Positions 23,759-33,684 of a stretch of 64,000 nucleotides of DNA are shown here, piece after piece (the stretch's first letter is position 1; each line of letters opens with the position of its first letter). The notes beneath the pieces are model-generated. The model did no database searches, was not told the origin of the DNA, and saw nothing but the letters and a program-made list of their open reading frames with translations. The DNA comes from JAGQKC01 sp965223675 (GTDB lineage: Bacteria > Nitrospirota > Nitrospiria > Nitrospirales > UBA8639): assembly GCA_965223675.1 (NCBI GenBank), contig OZ245013.1:3348001-3412000 (forward strand). Direction: 5' to 3'. Both the position numbers and the translations under genes were made by a program.

Positions 23759-25084
23759 ATGCAGAGTCGACGTCAATCATCCTTATGCAACGCAAAAGGT
23801 GGTTTCTTGGTACTTGGAGCCATTTTTGTTGCCTTGCTTTTTGGGTTTGCCGCATTGGGCATTGAAGTTGGACGATGGTTCGCAGTGAAAGCGGAAATGG
23901 CGAAAGCAGTCGATGCCGCTTCTTTAGCAGGGGCAACGCACCTTGCGAATCCCAATATTCCAGATAAACCACTATTTATCCAGCAGATGGCTCAAGCGAA
24001 CTTTCACAATGGAGTCCTTGGAACCGACCAATATACAACTTTTACCGTCGCCACTGATTCCCATACGAATAAAGTCACCATCTCCGGCCAGGCTAATGCG
24101 CTTAGTACCATAAGCCGCGGGCTCCCTTATGCGGGCAAGAGCGTTCCCGTCAGTGCCTTGGGTGCGGCGAAGCTTGGTGGAGCCGAAATTTTGCTTGTTA
24201 CTGATGTCTCGGGGTCGATGAGCGGGACTCCTGTTGCTGATCTCCGCGATGCAGCACAACAATTTATTGATAATTTTGAAGATATTGAGTCGAGAGTGTT
24301 ATTCGGTCTTGTGTCCTTTGCAGATGGAGCAATTGTGGATTATTCATTGCAGATTAATTTTCATCTGGATTTGACGACGGCTATCAGTGGTTTGACCGCG
24401 AACGGAGGGACGAATACGGCAGAAGGTTTGAAAAAAGCCAGGACAAGTGCTGGATTTACCGTCTATACCACTGAGCCTCTCGAAGATCGTCGAGATCAGT
24501 ACGTGGTGTTTATTTCGGATGGCCAGCCAACCGCGTTTACCTCGCAATTTACCCATAATGGAAACGATCACATAGCCGTGGTCCAAAGTTACGTCAGTCC
24601 CTATCATGATCTCTTAGATTGGTCGCTTTTTGATCCGGATGCACGAGACTCACAGTATCTGAGCGGAAGCATTGCTCCCTTGCCCAGAGGAGATGGTCTA
24701 CCGCTAGGGATCTCAAGTTGTCCAGCGCCAGCCTCCACAAAGTGGTGGATTCTTGCCGATCCGACATATGAGCCATCGAGTCTGAGTAACTATTATGCGC
24801 CTCTTGCGGGAGGTGGCTCAGAGGATTGCGCAAATGATCCTAGTGCTTCTGCTATGGGTGGCTATGTGATACAAACGGCACAAAATATGGCACTGGCTGA
24901 GGCGGCATTGTTGAAAGCAGACAATATCAAAGTTTACGCTATTGGTTTTGGAACCATTGACACGTCCTTTTTGTCACAAATCTCAAGTGGTTCTGAATTT
25001 TTCTTTCCTGCTGCCAGTTCTTCTGAGGTGGAAGGGATACTTCAGATCATCGCGAATCGTCTAAAGCTGAGGCTTCTGGAATAG
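23759..25084 (+). CDS. TadG-like pilus-assembly protein with von Willebrand A domain
   Basis: A 441-residue protein. The start at ATG 23759 has GAGG eight bases upstream; a TTG at 23735 would add eight residues. The N terminus is TadG-like: a short basic leader, then the membrane helix GGFLVLGAIFVALLFGFAALGIEVG and an AVDAASLAGATHLA helix. From about residue 140 a vWA domain follows, with a complete metal site: VTDVSGSMSG (DxSxS), the GGTNTAEGL Thr and ISDGQPT (Asp). The protein would be anchored in the inner membrane with the vWA domain in the periplasm. It heads a group of three Tad-type genes. Confidence 0.88.
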   Translation: MQSRRQSSLCNAKGGFLVLGAIFVALLFGFAALGIEVGRWFAVKAEMAKAVDAASLAGATHLANPNIPDKPLFIQQMAQANFHNGVLGTDQYTTFTVATDSHTNKVTISGQANALSTISRGLPYAGKSVPVSALGAAKLGGAEILLVTDVSGSMSGTPVADLRDAAQQFIDNFEDIESRVLFGLVSFADGAIVDYSLQINFHLDLTTAISGLTANGGTNTAEGLKKARTSAGFTVYTTEPLEDRRDQYVVFISDGQPTAFTSQFTHNGNDHIAVVQSYVSPYHDLLDWSLFDPDARDSQYLSGSIAPLPRGDGLPLGISSCPAPASTKWWILADPTYEPSSLSNYYAPLAGGGSEDCANDPSASAMGGYVIQTAQNMALAEAALLKADNIKVYAIGFGTIDTSFLSQISSGSEFFFPAASSSEVEGILQIIANRLKLRLLE

Positions 25085-25179
25085 CCATGCGTAGAACTGG
25101 TCTGCCCATGGTGACGGCAACAAGATAGATGCAATGGTGACGAATTTAAGGCTACGTCTTTATTCGAGGAGAAATTTGC

Positions 25180-25668
25180 ATGGGTAGTCACGCTGTAAAG
25201 AATAAATGCGGCAGCACTGCATTAGAGTTTTCTTTAGTGTTGCCTCTCTTCTTACTCGCCGCAACGGCTGTGACCGAGTTCGGCTGGTTCTATCTGCATC
25301 AGCATGCGTTGCAATATGCCACGCGAGAAGGTATGCGCGTCGGGCTCCTCGGAGTGACATTAGAGGATGAAAATGGAAATCCTCTTTCTCGAGAGGCCTC
25401 CATTACCAAGGCCATACAAGATCAGACGTTCTCAGTCATGACGATTGACCCGAGTAAAGTGTGGATTTTCCCGGTTGGATCAGATTATTCTGATCCAACC
25501 TCTTGGGATACAGATCCTGATGATGCAGGTGCAGGCGGAGCCTACATGCGGGTACGCGTGCAATACGAACACCAGCTATTGACACCGTTTATTGCTAAAA
25601 TTTTTCCGGATAATGAATCTGGCATTTTAATGGCTGCAGAAGGTACATACCGAAATGAAGACTTTTAA
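25180..25668 (+). CDS. TadE-like minor pseudopilin
   Basis: A 162-residue protein with a short basic leader, then a pilin-like hydrophobic helix (STALEFSLVLPLFLLAATAVTEFGWFYLHQ). The Glu within ALEFSLVLP is the hallmark of TadE/pseudopilins cut by a prepilin peptidase. The rest is a beta-rich periplasmic domain (AGGAYMRVRVQYEHQLLTPFIAKIFP). TadE-like proteins are minor structural or assembly parts of Flp/Tad pili. No tadA, tadB, flp or cpa genes are present here, so the core machinery must lie elsewhere. It overlaps the next gene by 14 bp. Confidence 0.85.
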   Translation: MGSHAVKNKCGSTALEFSLVLPLFLLAATAVTEFGWFYLHQHALQYATREGMRVGLLGVTLEDENGNPLSREASITKAIQDQTFSVMTIDPSKVWIFPVGSDYSDPTSWDTDPDDAGAGGAYMRVRVQYEHQLLTPFIAKIFPDNESGILMAAEGTYRNEDF

Positions 25669-26257
25669 TAAAACGCTCATGAAATCTCAAAAAAGGAAAA
25701 GACGTCAGCAAGGCATTGTTGCGCTAGAGGGCCTCTTTATCATGTTGGTATTCCTCGCGTTAGCCTTTGGGATTGTGGAATTTGGTTCGATAATTCATGC
25801 CCAGACTACCGTCACACACATTGCTCGAGAAGGTGGAAACCTGGCCTCTCGAGACTATAATGCGGGTGAAGACCTGCTTGATTTGCTGGTGTCTTCGAGC
25901 TCATCACTCGACTTCAGTCAGAATCCTAGTGATTACAAAATGTACCTTCTTCCCGTTAATGCCGGTGATGCGACTGACAATGCTCCCTCATGTGACACGA
26001 TCTCAGAAAGAGGGTCCTTGTTGGGTAGCAACATCATTTCTCCCCAGACTGAGCTCAACTGCGGCCTGACGCCGGATCTGGCAGCCTATTTAACTTACAA
26101 TGGTACCCTTGCACCAATTGAGCGTCTCACCGTCGTCAAAGTTTTCTATCATCATGTGCCTCTGACGCCTTTGGGCGCGTTGTTGATTTCACCAATGTTT
26201 GAAGGCAGCCAGAGCGATGTGGGTGACATCATTCTCACGAGCAAGTCGGTATTTTGA
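25655..26257 (+). CDS. TadE/TadG-like pilus protein
   Basis: A 200-residue protein with a basic leader (MKTFNKTLMKSQKRKRRQQG) and a pilin-like helix (IVALEGLFIMLVFLALAFGIVEFGSII) carrying the Glu after ALE. The periplasmic part has two Cys (APSCDTIS and TELNCGL) likely to form a disulfide. Its start lies inside the preceding tadE-like gene, so translation is probably coupled. An ATG eight codons later is an alternative start. It is followed by a gap and a convergent zinc-peptidase gene. Confidence 0.82.
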   Translation: MKTFNKTLMKSQKRKRRQQGIVALEGLFIMLVFLALAFGIVEFGSIIHAQTTVTHIAREGGNLASRDYNAGEDLLDLLVSSSSSLDFSQNPSDYKMYLLPVNAGDATDNAPSCDTISERGSLLGSNIISPQTELNCGLTPDLAAYLTYNGTLAPIERLTVVKVFYHHVPLTPLGALLISPMFEGSQSDVGDIILTSKSVF

Positions 26258-26358
26258 GCAGGCTGATCTTTCCTCTCCGGGCTTTCGATTTCGCCATACC
26301 TCGTAAAAGCCAGAAAGACATTTTAGGAAAGAAACATCACACGAAGTACGAGCGTACC

Positions 26359-27045
26359 CTATCTGCGCATCATGGCAATCCAGCGCCACAGATTCAACAA
26401 GCTTGCCATCGACCCGGCCACGTAAGTTAGCGCCGCTGCCTTGAGAATCCTTCTGGCTCCAGAAAGATCTTCACGAGATAAATATCCACCTTGCTCGAGG
26501 ACTGGAAGTGCTCGCCGAAAGCTGGCATCCCATTCTACGGGGAGAGTCAGAAGATGAATAAGCGTCCCAATGCCCATCGTGGTGATACCTGCAAACATCA
26601 CGAACAGTCCTGCGCCTGGTGCCCGAGTGATGCCAGCCACTATAGGGATGCCTAACATCATGAACGATCCGATTTTCTCGGCGCCTTGTGCCACTCGAAC
26701 GAGCTTGGTCCGTTCTTTAAGAGGTAAATATTCTTCTTGGTCTTGGAGCGCATGACCGACTTCATGTGCTGCAACTGTCGTAGCCGTTAATGATTTGCCG
26801 TGGTAATTCTCTTGGGTCAGCCTGACGATTTTGGCAAGGGGATCGTAGTGATCTCCCAAATCGGTTGTTTCAACTTGAATCTGCTCAAGATGAAAACGAT
26901 CAAGCAGATGTCTTGCCAATTCGCCGCCGGTTCCAGGCAAATCTTCTCTCTGATCACGATGTTGAGCAAATACTCTCTTGACCCACAGCTGAGGTCCAAT
27001 AAACACAGCAGCCAGTACGAGAAGAATCAGGAGAATGCGAATCAT
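26359..27045 (-). CDS. membrane zinc metallopeptidase (YugP-like)
   Basis: A 228-residue membrane protein of the Zn_peptidase_2 family. It has an N-terminal helix (MIRILLILLVLAAVFIGPQLW), then a cytoplasm-facing catalytic HEVGH motif in TTVAAHEVGHALQDQEEY and two to three more hydrophobic segments (MMLGIPIVAGITR, FAGITTMGIGTLIHLL). The third zinc ligand is likely the Glu/Asp in LPVEWDASFRRAL. The family is widespread and the substrate is unknown. It lies 51 bp downstream of selO on the same strand. Confidence 0.88.
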   Translation of the reverse strand: MIRILLILLVLAAVFIGPQLWVKRVFAQHRDQREDLPGTGGELARHLLDRFHLEQIQVETTDLGDHYDPLAKIVRLTQENYHGKSLTATTVAAHEVGHALQDQEEYLPLKERTKLVRVAQGAEKIGSFMMLGIPIVAGITRAPGAGLFVMFAGITTMGIGTLIHLLTLPVEWDASFRRALPVLEQGGYLSREDLSGARRILKAAALTYVAGSMASLLNLWRWIAMMRR

Positions 27046-27096
27046 AGAGATATCGGTAAACGTAAGAGGTAAAACGAAAAAACGTCGGTGACTAAG

Positions 27097-28566
27097 CTAA
27101 GACGAACAACTCACGATAATTGGTTCACTTCCAGAGGTAGGGGGCAAGGCGTATGATTCCATTCCTGGTTGATCGGCAAACGGATCGGCCAGCAGATTTA
27201 ACAGTCGGTCTATCTCGGAATAGTCCTTGTCTCGAGTGGCTCGTTCGATGGCACGCTGAGCCAGATGATTGCGAAGCACGTATTTAGGATTGGCTTGATT
27301 CATTCGAGCCTGTCGCTCATTGTCCTGACTTTTTTCCGCTTGCAGTCGATCCCGATAGCGTGCTGTCCAATCATCGAATGCTTCTCGATGGAGAAATTGG
27401 TCCCTGATTGTAGAATTCCCATCAGGAGATTCTTGCTGAAACTCACATAACGATCGAAAAACATTTGTGTAGTCAGCACGGCTAGAATCCATCAGATTCA
27501 ACAAATCAGTCACGAGTTTGTCATCGCCAGCGTGATCCTCGACCAGGCCCAGCTTTTCACGCATCAATTCGGCGTATCTATCGAGCATAGCTTTTTCATA
27601 CAGATCAGGAGCTGCCTGCATTTCTGATTGTTCAATCAAAGGAGACATGGCTTTCGCAAGAGCTCGGATATTCCAATAGCCGATGTCAGGTTGGTTCTGA
27701 AAAGAATAACGGCCATGATGATCCGAATGGTTACAGACGAATCTGGGGTTGAATTCTTCCATAAAACCATACGGGCCATAATCTAATGTTAGGCCCAGAA
27801 TCGACATGTTGTCCGTGTTCATCACGCCATGTGACCAGCCGACAGCCTGCCACTGGGCAATCATCTGTCCTGTACGAATAGCCACTTCATGAAGAAGCCT
27901 GGTGTATCGATTTTCGACTTCCATGAAGTGTGGAAAATCATGTTGGATCACGTAATCGGCAAGAATTTTGAGGTTTTCATGCTGTCCCCGATAAAAAAAG
28001 ACTTCAAAGGATCCAAATCGGACATGACTCGGAGCGAGACGAAGGAGCATGGCTCCAGGCTCAGGTGTTTCCCGCCAAACTATTTCTTCCCCACTCACAA
28101 TGCACAAACTTCGGGTTGTGGGAATGCCTAATCCGTGCATGGCTTCCCCGCATACATATTCCCGTATTGTTGAGCGCAAGACAGCTCGTCCATCACCATC
28201 GCGGGAAAATCTTGTGAGACCTGCTCCTTTTAACTGTAGATCCCAAGTCTCGCCATTAGCGTTTCTGACCTCCCCGAGCAAAATGGCTCGACCATCGCCG
28301 AGTTGTGGTACATAGTGGCCAAACTGATGGCCAGAATACAGCATGGCAAGGGGATCGCTGCCGGGGAGTAATTTAGCTCCACAAAAATATTCAGCGAATT
28401 CGGGTCGCCTGACTTCTTCTGGATCAAGACCAATAAGCTCAGCAGCAGCGGGGTTTACGCTCACGACATGAGGATTCGGAAATGGCGTGGGCCTGACCCG
28501 CTGAAAAAAGCCTTCTGGTAATCGTGTATAGGTATTGTCGAATGATAATTTTTCGAGTGTGCTCAT
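27097..28566 (-). CDS. selO: protein adenylyltransferase SelO
   Basis: A 489-residue pseudokinase-fold enzyme that transfers AMP to Ser, Thr and Tyr of proteins involved in redox balance. Visible motifs: SGHQFGHYVPQLGDGRAILLGE (glycine-rich nucleotide loop), LQLKGAGLTRFSRDGDGRAVLRSTIREY (Lys and Arg residues that hold the inverted ATP), MHGLGIPTTRSL and the metal-binding GVMNTDNMSILGLTLDYGPYGFME. Length is normal. The C terminus ends in VSCSS, with Cys where selenoproteins have Sec, and no TGA is read through. A plain housekeeping gene. Confidence 0.94.
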   Translation of the reverse strand: MSTLEKLSFDNTYTRLPEGFFQRVRPTPFPNPHVVSVNPAAAELIGLDPEEVRRPEFAEYFCGAKLLPGSDPLAMLYSGHQFGHYVPQLGDGRAILLGEVRNANGETWDLQLKGAGLTRFSRDGDGRAVLRSTIREYVCGEAMHGLGIPTTRSLCIVSGEEIVWRETPEPGAMLLRLAPSHVRFGSFEVFFYRGQHENLKILADYVIQHDFPHFMEVENRYTRLLHEVAIRTGQMIAQWQAVGWSHGVMNTDNMSILGLTLDYGPYGFMEEFNPRFVCNHSDHHGRYSFQNQPDIGYWNIRALAKAMSPLIEQSEMQAAPDLYEKAMLDRYAELMREKLGLVEDHAGDDKLVTDLLNLMDSSRADYTNVFRSLCEFQQESPDGNSTIRDQFLHREAFDDWTARYRDRLQAEKSQDNERQARMNQANPKYVLRNHLAQRAIERATRDKDYSEIDRLLNLLADPFADQPGMESYALPPTSGSEPIIVSCSS

Positions 28567-28679
28567 AAAACCACACCTACTCTCTATTTATCTAAATACT
28601 TAATTATTGCCCGATATTGTCAGACCAAGCCTGGCCTGAGTATGCGTAAAAATGCGGTCAGATTCTAAGGTATTCTATT

Positions 28680-28862
28680 CTATTTTTGGTCTACATGAAA
28701 CAAATCCTTCCTTAGCCTCTCATTATTGTTGGGTAAGAAGCCTGAACAGAGGGACAGGATATGATTTGATGACTTGACAGATTTATCGTATTCGTGCAGC
28801 CTCTTCAAGATCAGTTTTCGTGAGATGCCCAAATAGAGTGTACGACCAGTCTGTTTATTCAT
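28680..28862 (-). pseudogene. possible GIY-YIG endonuclease remnant
   Basis: A 60-codon frame on the minus strand has MNKQTGRTLYLGISRKLILKRLHEYDKS at its start. The open frame extends a few codons upstream (EFHIV) without a start. This resembles the GIY-YIG core 'YVYIL.NK.G.LYIGIT.DL..R..EH' with the second motif as YLG; the catalytic Glu and the rest of the domain are missing. It is best seen as a decayed fragment. The assignment is tentative. The 330-bp gap 28567-28895 otherwise holds no gene. Confidence 0.3.
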
Positions 28863-28895
28863 AACTATGTGGAATTCTGGGTTAAGGATTGATCA

Positions 28896-29186
28896 ATGAA
28901 TAATCTCCAAGAACTTTGGCAGATTCATCAGGATGCGAAGTGGCCGGATATGTTGGAAGGAGCCGAAGGCGAGTTGATGATGCTGGACACGGTCATCGTG
29001 GGATGCATCAATTATTACGTGGAAGAAAAGGCATTGGATAATCAAAGAGTTGTGATCCTTGAAGATAGCCTATCAGAGCTCGATGAACTGATGCCCGATT
29101 TACCTGACGAGGGAACGGAATACTTTTCACGGTTGCGTCAGCTTGGCGCTCTCATTCTTAAAGGCTCAACAGAACGTCAACCCTAG
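28896..29186 (+). CDS. small acidic hypothetical protein
   Basis: A 96-residue soluble, acidic protein (many Glu/Asp and Leu) predicted to be mostly helical: NNLQELWQIHQDAKWPDMLEGAEGELMMLDTVIVGCINYYVEEK, then LEDSLSELDELMPDLPDEG. No family is recognised. It sits 18 bp upstream of the CHAT-protease gene and is probably co-transcribed with it, so it may be a regulator or adaptor of that protein. Codon use and reading-frame quality support a real gene. Confidence 0.65.
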   Translation: MNNLQELWQIHQDAKWPDMLEGAEGELMMLDTVIVGCINYYVEEKALDNQRVVILEDSLSELDELMPDLPDEGTEYFSRLRQLGALILKGSTERQP

Positions 29187-29204
29187 CAAATAAGGGCATG
29201 TATC

Positions 29205-31622
29205 ATGAACTCTTCTCATCCATCGAATCGTTCCGCTGCTGAGACAATTCTTGACAGATCAGATTTGGAATCCAAGAGAAGGATAGATTGGCGATTCTTG
29301 TTCTATGTCTGTTCGGCGGTTTTGGTCCTCATATCATTTTTCCCAATGTTGTTGATTCCTGCTTCTGTCCCGGCGGCGGAGTCGCAGAGCAGTGTGGAGG
29401 CGATGGAATCAGGAAAACAGTATTTTGGACAAGGGCACTTTTCTCAGGCGGCTCAGGAATGGGAACGAGCGGCTCGTGGGTTTGAACAAGAGAACAGACC
29501 CAATGAACAAGCGCAAGCCTTACTGTACTATTCAGAGGCATTGTACAACCTTGGTCAATATCGAAAAGCGGCCGCGACACTAGAATTTGCTCAGCAATTA
29601 GCTACACAATCACATAATAGTCTGCTGATTTCCAATATTCTTGGACGCTTAGGCAATGTCGCGTTTGCTCTAGGCCTCGAAAAGGATGCTGAAGACTATC
29701 TCACTCAAGGGCTGACGGGGGCCAGAGAACTGGAAGACTCGGCTCTGATCGCCACTATTCTGAACGATCGTGGAAATGTCCTCGCTGCCCAAGAGCGATA
29801 CAGCGAGGCGCTAGGCGCATTTACAGAGTCAACCGTGTTGGCAGATGCCATTGGTCATCATTCTCTGGCTGTCACAGCACTCATCAACGCGGCCTGGAGT
29901 TCACTATATGAAGGGCAGTTGTCAGCAAGTCAAGATCGCTTGGACCTGGCTTCAACACAAGTCGATCTACTGGAGGATTCTCATGAAAAAGCCCAGGAGC
30001 TACTCAGTATCGGGCTTGCCTACGATCATCTTCGTCAATTACATCCAGCTTCCTATCCGAAGATGGTACATCAATCGGCTGAGGCGTTTCGAAAGTCAGC
30101 TGAGATTGCCCATCGATTGAAAGACCATCGAACGGCCTCATACGGGTGGGGGCATTTAGGCCATCTGTATGAAGCGGAAGGACGACTTGATGAAGCCATG
30201 GACTTAACACGTCGGGCGATTCATGCTGCACAACAAAGCACGGCTCCTGAATCCCTGTACCAATGGGAATGGCAATCAGGCCGGCTGTTAAAGGCCCAGG
30301 GAAAGGTTAATGAATCCATCTTGGCCTATCGACGGGCTGTCTATACCCTTCAACCCATTCGACAAGAAGTCACTCGTGCATTCCCAGGTCAGACGGAATC
30401 CTTTCGTTCCTCAGTAGGACCTCTGTTCTTTGAGCTTGTCGATCTGTTGTTGACGGAAGCCGATGATGCGCCTGATGACCTCATGAATCAGAACATATTA
30501 GGAAATGCACGGCGCACCATGGAACAACTTAAAACGGCTGAGTTGCAAGACTATTTTCGTGACAATTGCGTGGAAGCGTCCTTAGCGAAAAAAACGAATG
30601 TTGATGAGATCGTGAAGGGATTAGAACATACGGCTGTGGTGTATCCCATTCTCTTGCCGGATCGAATGGAGTTGCTGATAAGCGTTCACAATGGGGAGAA
30701 GTCCGAATTAAAACGAGAACGCGTTCAGGTCACCTCAGAAAAGTTATCGAAAGAAGTCAGAATCTTGAGACGATTCCTAGAAAAACGCACGACTCGCCAA
30801 TATCTACCCCATGCCCAACAGGTCTACGCATGGCTGATTGAACCTATTCGTCATTATTTAACCCAGTTTGATGTGCACACCCTCGTTTTTGTCCCAGATG
30901 GACCATTGCGGACCATACCTCTCGGCGCCTTACATAATGGCGAGGAGTTTCTCATAGATCAATATGCTTTGGCGATAACTCCAGGAATCGACCTGACAGA
31001 CCCACAACCCATTAACAGAGACGAGATCAAGCTCCTGTCCGTTGGATTGACTGATTCGGTTCAAGGTTTCCCATCCTTGCCAAACGTGGCTTCAGAAATC
31101 CAATCGCTGACGGAACTCTATGGCGGACGGGTACTCTTAAATCAACAGTTTCTCGTCGATGACCTTGAACATGAGATGAAAGATGAACGGCCGAGCATCG
31201 TTCATATCGCGTCCCACGCGAAATTTGATGGGGAGGCGAAGAAGACCTTTCTTCTGGCATTCGATGAAAAATTGACGATGGACCGATTAGATGAACTCAT
31301 TGGGCTGTATCAATTTCGAGAAACTCCGTTGGATTTATTAACTCTGAGCGCCTGTGAAACGGCAGCTGGTGACGATCGTGCGGCCCTTGGATTGGCGGGT
31401 GTGGCAGTCAAAGCCGGAGCCCGTAGTGCGCTAGCGACTCTATGGTTTATCAACGATAAAGCCACCTCTGAACTCGTCACAGAGTTTTATCGTCAATTGC
31501 AAGATTCATCTTTGTCTAAAGCGGTTGCCCTACAGAATGCGAAGAGGAAATTGATGAGCAACCCAACCTATCAGCATCCCGGCTATTGGTCACCATTCCT
31601 TCTTATTAATAATTGGCTCTGA
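29205..31622 (+). CDS. TPR-CHAT protease with N-terminal membrane anchor
   Basis: An 805-residue protein. An N-terminal cytoplasmic stub and one membrane helix (WRFLFYVCSAVLVLISFFPMLLI) are followed by about eight TPR-like repeats (residues 65-400, for example AQEWERAARGFEQENRPNEQAQALLYYSEALYNLGQ). The C terminus is a caspase-like CHAT domain with the His/Cys dyad: HIASHAKF (His671) and LTLSACETAAG (Cys717), then GVAVKAGARSALATLWFIND and HPGYWSPF. CHAT proteases cut specific protein partners on a signal. The anchor places the enzyme in the periplasm. A CHASE2-cyclase gene follows after 16 bp. Confidence 0.9.
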   Translation: MNSSHPSNRSAAETILDRSDLESKRRIDWRFLFYVCSAVLVLISFFPMLLIPASVPAAESQSSVEAMESGKQYFGQGHFSQAAQEWERAARGFEQENRPNEQAQALLYYSEALYNLGQYRKAAATLEFAQQLATQSHNSLLISNILGRLGNVAFALGLEKDAEDYLTQGLTGARELEDSALIATILNDRGNVLAAQERYSEALGAFTESTVLADAIGHHSLAVTALINAAWSSLYEGQLSASQDRLDLASTQVDLLEDSHEKAQELLSIGLAYDHLRQLHPASYPKMVHQSAEAFRKSAEIAHRLKDHRTASYGWGHLGHLYEAEGRLDEAMDLTRRAIHAAQQSTAPESLYQWEWQSGRLLKAQGKVNESILAYRRAVYTLQPIRQEVTRAFPGQTESFRSSVGPLFFELVDLLLTEADDAPDDLMNQNILGNARRTMEQLKTAELQDYFRDNCVEASLAKKTNVDEIVKGLEHTAVVYPILLPDRMELLISVHNGEKSELKRERVQVTSEKLSKEVRILRRFLEKRTTRQYLPHAQQVYAWLIEPIRHYLTQFDVHTLVFVPDGPLRTIPLGALHNGEEFLIDQYALAITPGIDLTDPQPINRDEIKLLSVGLTDSVQGFPSLPNVASEIQSLTELYGGRVLLNQQFLVDDLEHEMKDERPSIVHIASHAKFDGEAKKTFLLAFDEKLTMDRLDELIGLYQFRETPLDLLTLSACETAAGDDRAALGLAGVAVKAGARSALATLWFINDKATSELVTEFYRQLQDSSLSKAVALQNAKRKLMSNPTYQHPGYWSPFLLINNWL

Positions 31623-31638
31623 AAGAGCAGGTCTGTGT

Positions 31639-33586
31639 ATGACAGGCTTGCGCGCTGCCCTTCGGTCTTCTCCGGTTCGTGCGCTGGGGATTGGCATACT
31701 CGTGAGCCTCGCGGTCATTTTCTGCCGCCAATTGGGTCTTCTTCGAGACTGTTGAGTTGATCGCGTATGATTGGACCGTCAGGTTAGCCTCATCCCCTGC
31801 CAGCTCCAACTCTAGAATTGTTCTGATTTCCATCACGGAAGACGACCTCCAACATCTCGGGCAGTGGCCTGTGTCAGACGAAAATATCGCAAAAGCGTTG
31901 AATATGCTCACTGAGTATGGAGCACGAACTATTGGACTTGATTTGTATCGGGACAAGGAAGTTCAACCAGGGAGAGACGAGCTCAACGCCGTGTTCTCTC
32001 ATAATCGAGAAATTGTGACAGTCATGAAGTTTCCGGATGAGAATGGCAAAGGTGTACCTGGCCCTTCGATATTACAAGGAACCGATCAAATTGGATTTAA
32101 CGATATCCTGGTGGACCCAGGAGGCATTGTTCGAAGAGGGTTCTTATTTTTAGAAGATCAGCATGGAACCAAAACTTCTTTTTCTTTGTCACTGGCACTC
32201 AAATATTTAGAAAAGGAGGGGGTCACGCCTCATCCAGACCCCATTCATCCAGAATTGATGAGAATTGGGAAAACCACAATCCCAAGGCTTCAATCACATG
32301 ATGGAGGTTATGTGGAGACCGATGCCAGAGGGTACCAAATGCTAGTGAAATTTTCAGGAAAGCATCATTCGTTTCCCCAGTTTTCGCTCAACACACTGTT
32401 CTCTGGAGGAATCAAGCGAGAAGTGATCAAAGACAAAATTGTCATACTCGGATCTGCAGCAGAAAGTGTCCGGGATGATTTCTATACGCCGTTCAGCCTT
32501 GGACGTGATAGAGATCAGCAAATGCCAGGAATGGTGCTCCACGCACATCTCGTGAGTCAGTATTTACGGATGGCATTAAATCATGAACCACCGATTCGTT
32601 CCTTATCGGAGGAACTTGAGGTGGGCTGGCTCTTGCTCTCCGGAAGTCTAGGGGCGCTCTTGGCATTAAAAGTGTTTTCTCCTTGGAAGTTAATCCTTCT
32701 GCTTGCGGGAGGGATCATGGGGTTGGGCTTTTTGGTGTATTGGGCATTTCTGGGTCATTGGTGGATTCCGATCGTCCCCCCCGCCATCGCATGGTTGATT
32801 GCCGGAAGTACCACAACCGCGTGGATTTCGAAAAAAGAAAGACAAGAACGCATGATACTTATGAAACTCTTCTCGCAGCATGTATCACATGAAGTGGCAG
32901 AATCGATCTGGACTGGACGAGAACAGTTTCTTCAGGACGGACGAATTCGACCTCAAAAACTCACAGCGACGGTTCTCTTTGCAGACCTCGAAGGATCAAC
33001 AACAGTGGCAGAGCAATTATCCCCTCATGCATTGATGGAGTGGCTCAATACTTATTTGATGTCAATGGCTAACGTAGTTGATGCGTATGAAGGTGTTGTC
33101 GACGACTTTTATGGCGATGGAATAAAAGCGAACTTCGGAGTACCTGTGCCACGAACGAAAAAGGAGGATATTCGCCAAGATGCCATCAATGCGGTGCAAT
33201 GTGGGTTGGCGTTAATCCAGGAAATAAGTCGGCTGAATCAGTTCTATAAACAAGAAACGATTTTTCAAGCAAAGCTGAGGATTGGTATTGCCTCTGGATC
33301 TGTTGTTGTTGGAAGTGTTGGAAGTGCACAACGGTTGAAGTATACGACGGTCGGCGATATCGTGAATGTCGCGGCACGGTTAGAACAGTTAGGAAAGGAT
33401 AGGTCTATCGTCGAATGGAGTCACTTCGTTGGATGTCTCATGGTCACTGAGGAAACCACAAGCTACCTTGATGATCGATGGAAAGTACAAGATGTTGGAA
33501 AGGTAAGCCTTCCTGGAAGACAAGAACCCGTGATGGTGTATCGCGTGTTGAGTGGACCTGAGGAAAGAATTGTACTCAATTCGTAA
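31639..33586 (+). CDS. CHASE2-adenylate/guanylate cyclase, apparent frameshift in N terminus
   Basis: The main frame (TTG 31757 to 33586) holds a CHASE2 sensor domain, three membrane helices (WLLLSGSLGALLALKVF, LILLLAGGIMGLGFLVYWAFL, WWIPIVPPAIAWLIAG) and a class III cyclase domain with the metal-binding FADLEGST and FYGDGIKANFG and the TTVGDIVNVAARLE motif. The first helix expected before CHASE2 is encoded from ATG 31639 (MTGLRAAL..LGIGILVSLAVIF) in another frame, ending in TGA at 31747-31755. Removing one base near 31738-31745 joins them as ..QLGLFETVELIAYDW. Either the gene is broken or the sequence has an indel. CHASE2 senses an unknown extracytoplasmic signal. Confidence 0.85.
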
Positions 33587-33590
33587 TACA

Positions 33591-33658
33591 GTCGCTCATT
33601 GCTCGTATTTCGTGTCTCGCATAAGACTGTCTTTTTGGTAACTACGAGATACGACTCA
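33591..33658. repeat. short-repeat cluster (TCGTATTTCGTGTCTCG / ACGAGATACGA)
   Basis: The gap between the cyclase and the convergent regulator gene is filled by GTCGCTCATTGCTCGTATTTCG and, 45 bp on, the inverted word ACGAGATACGAC. It belongs to the same family as the clusters at 8315 and 57873. A terminator function for the convergent pair is possible. Confidence 0.5.
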
Positions 33659-33684
33659 CCAGTAACCAAATACGTTCGTTTCTT

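Noticed and set aside
26258..26358. Terminator between the convergent Tad-like and zinc-peptidase genes
   Set aside because: No stem of useful length followed by T was found in the gap.
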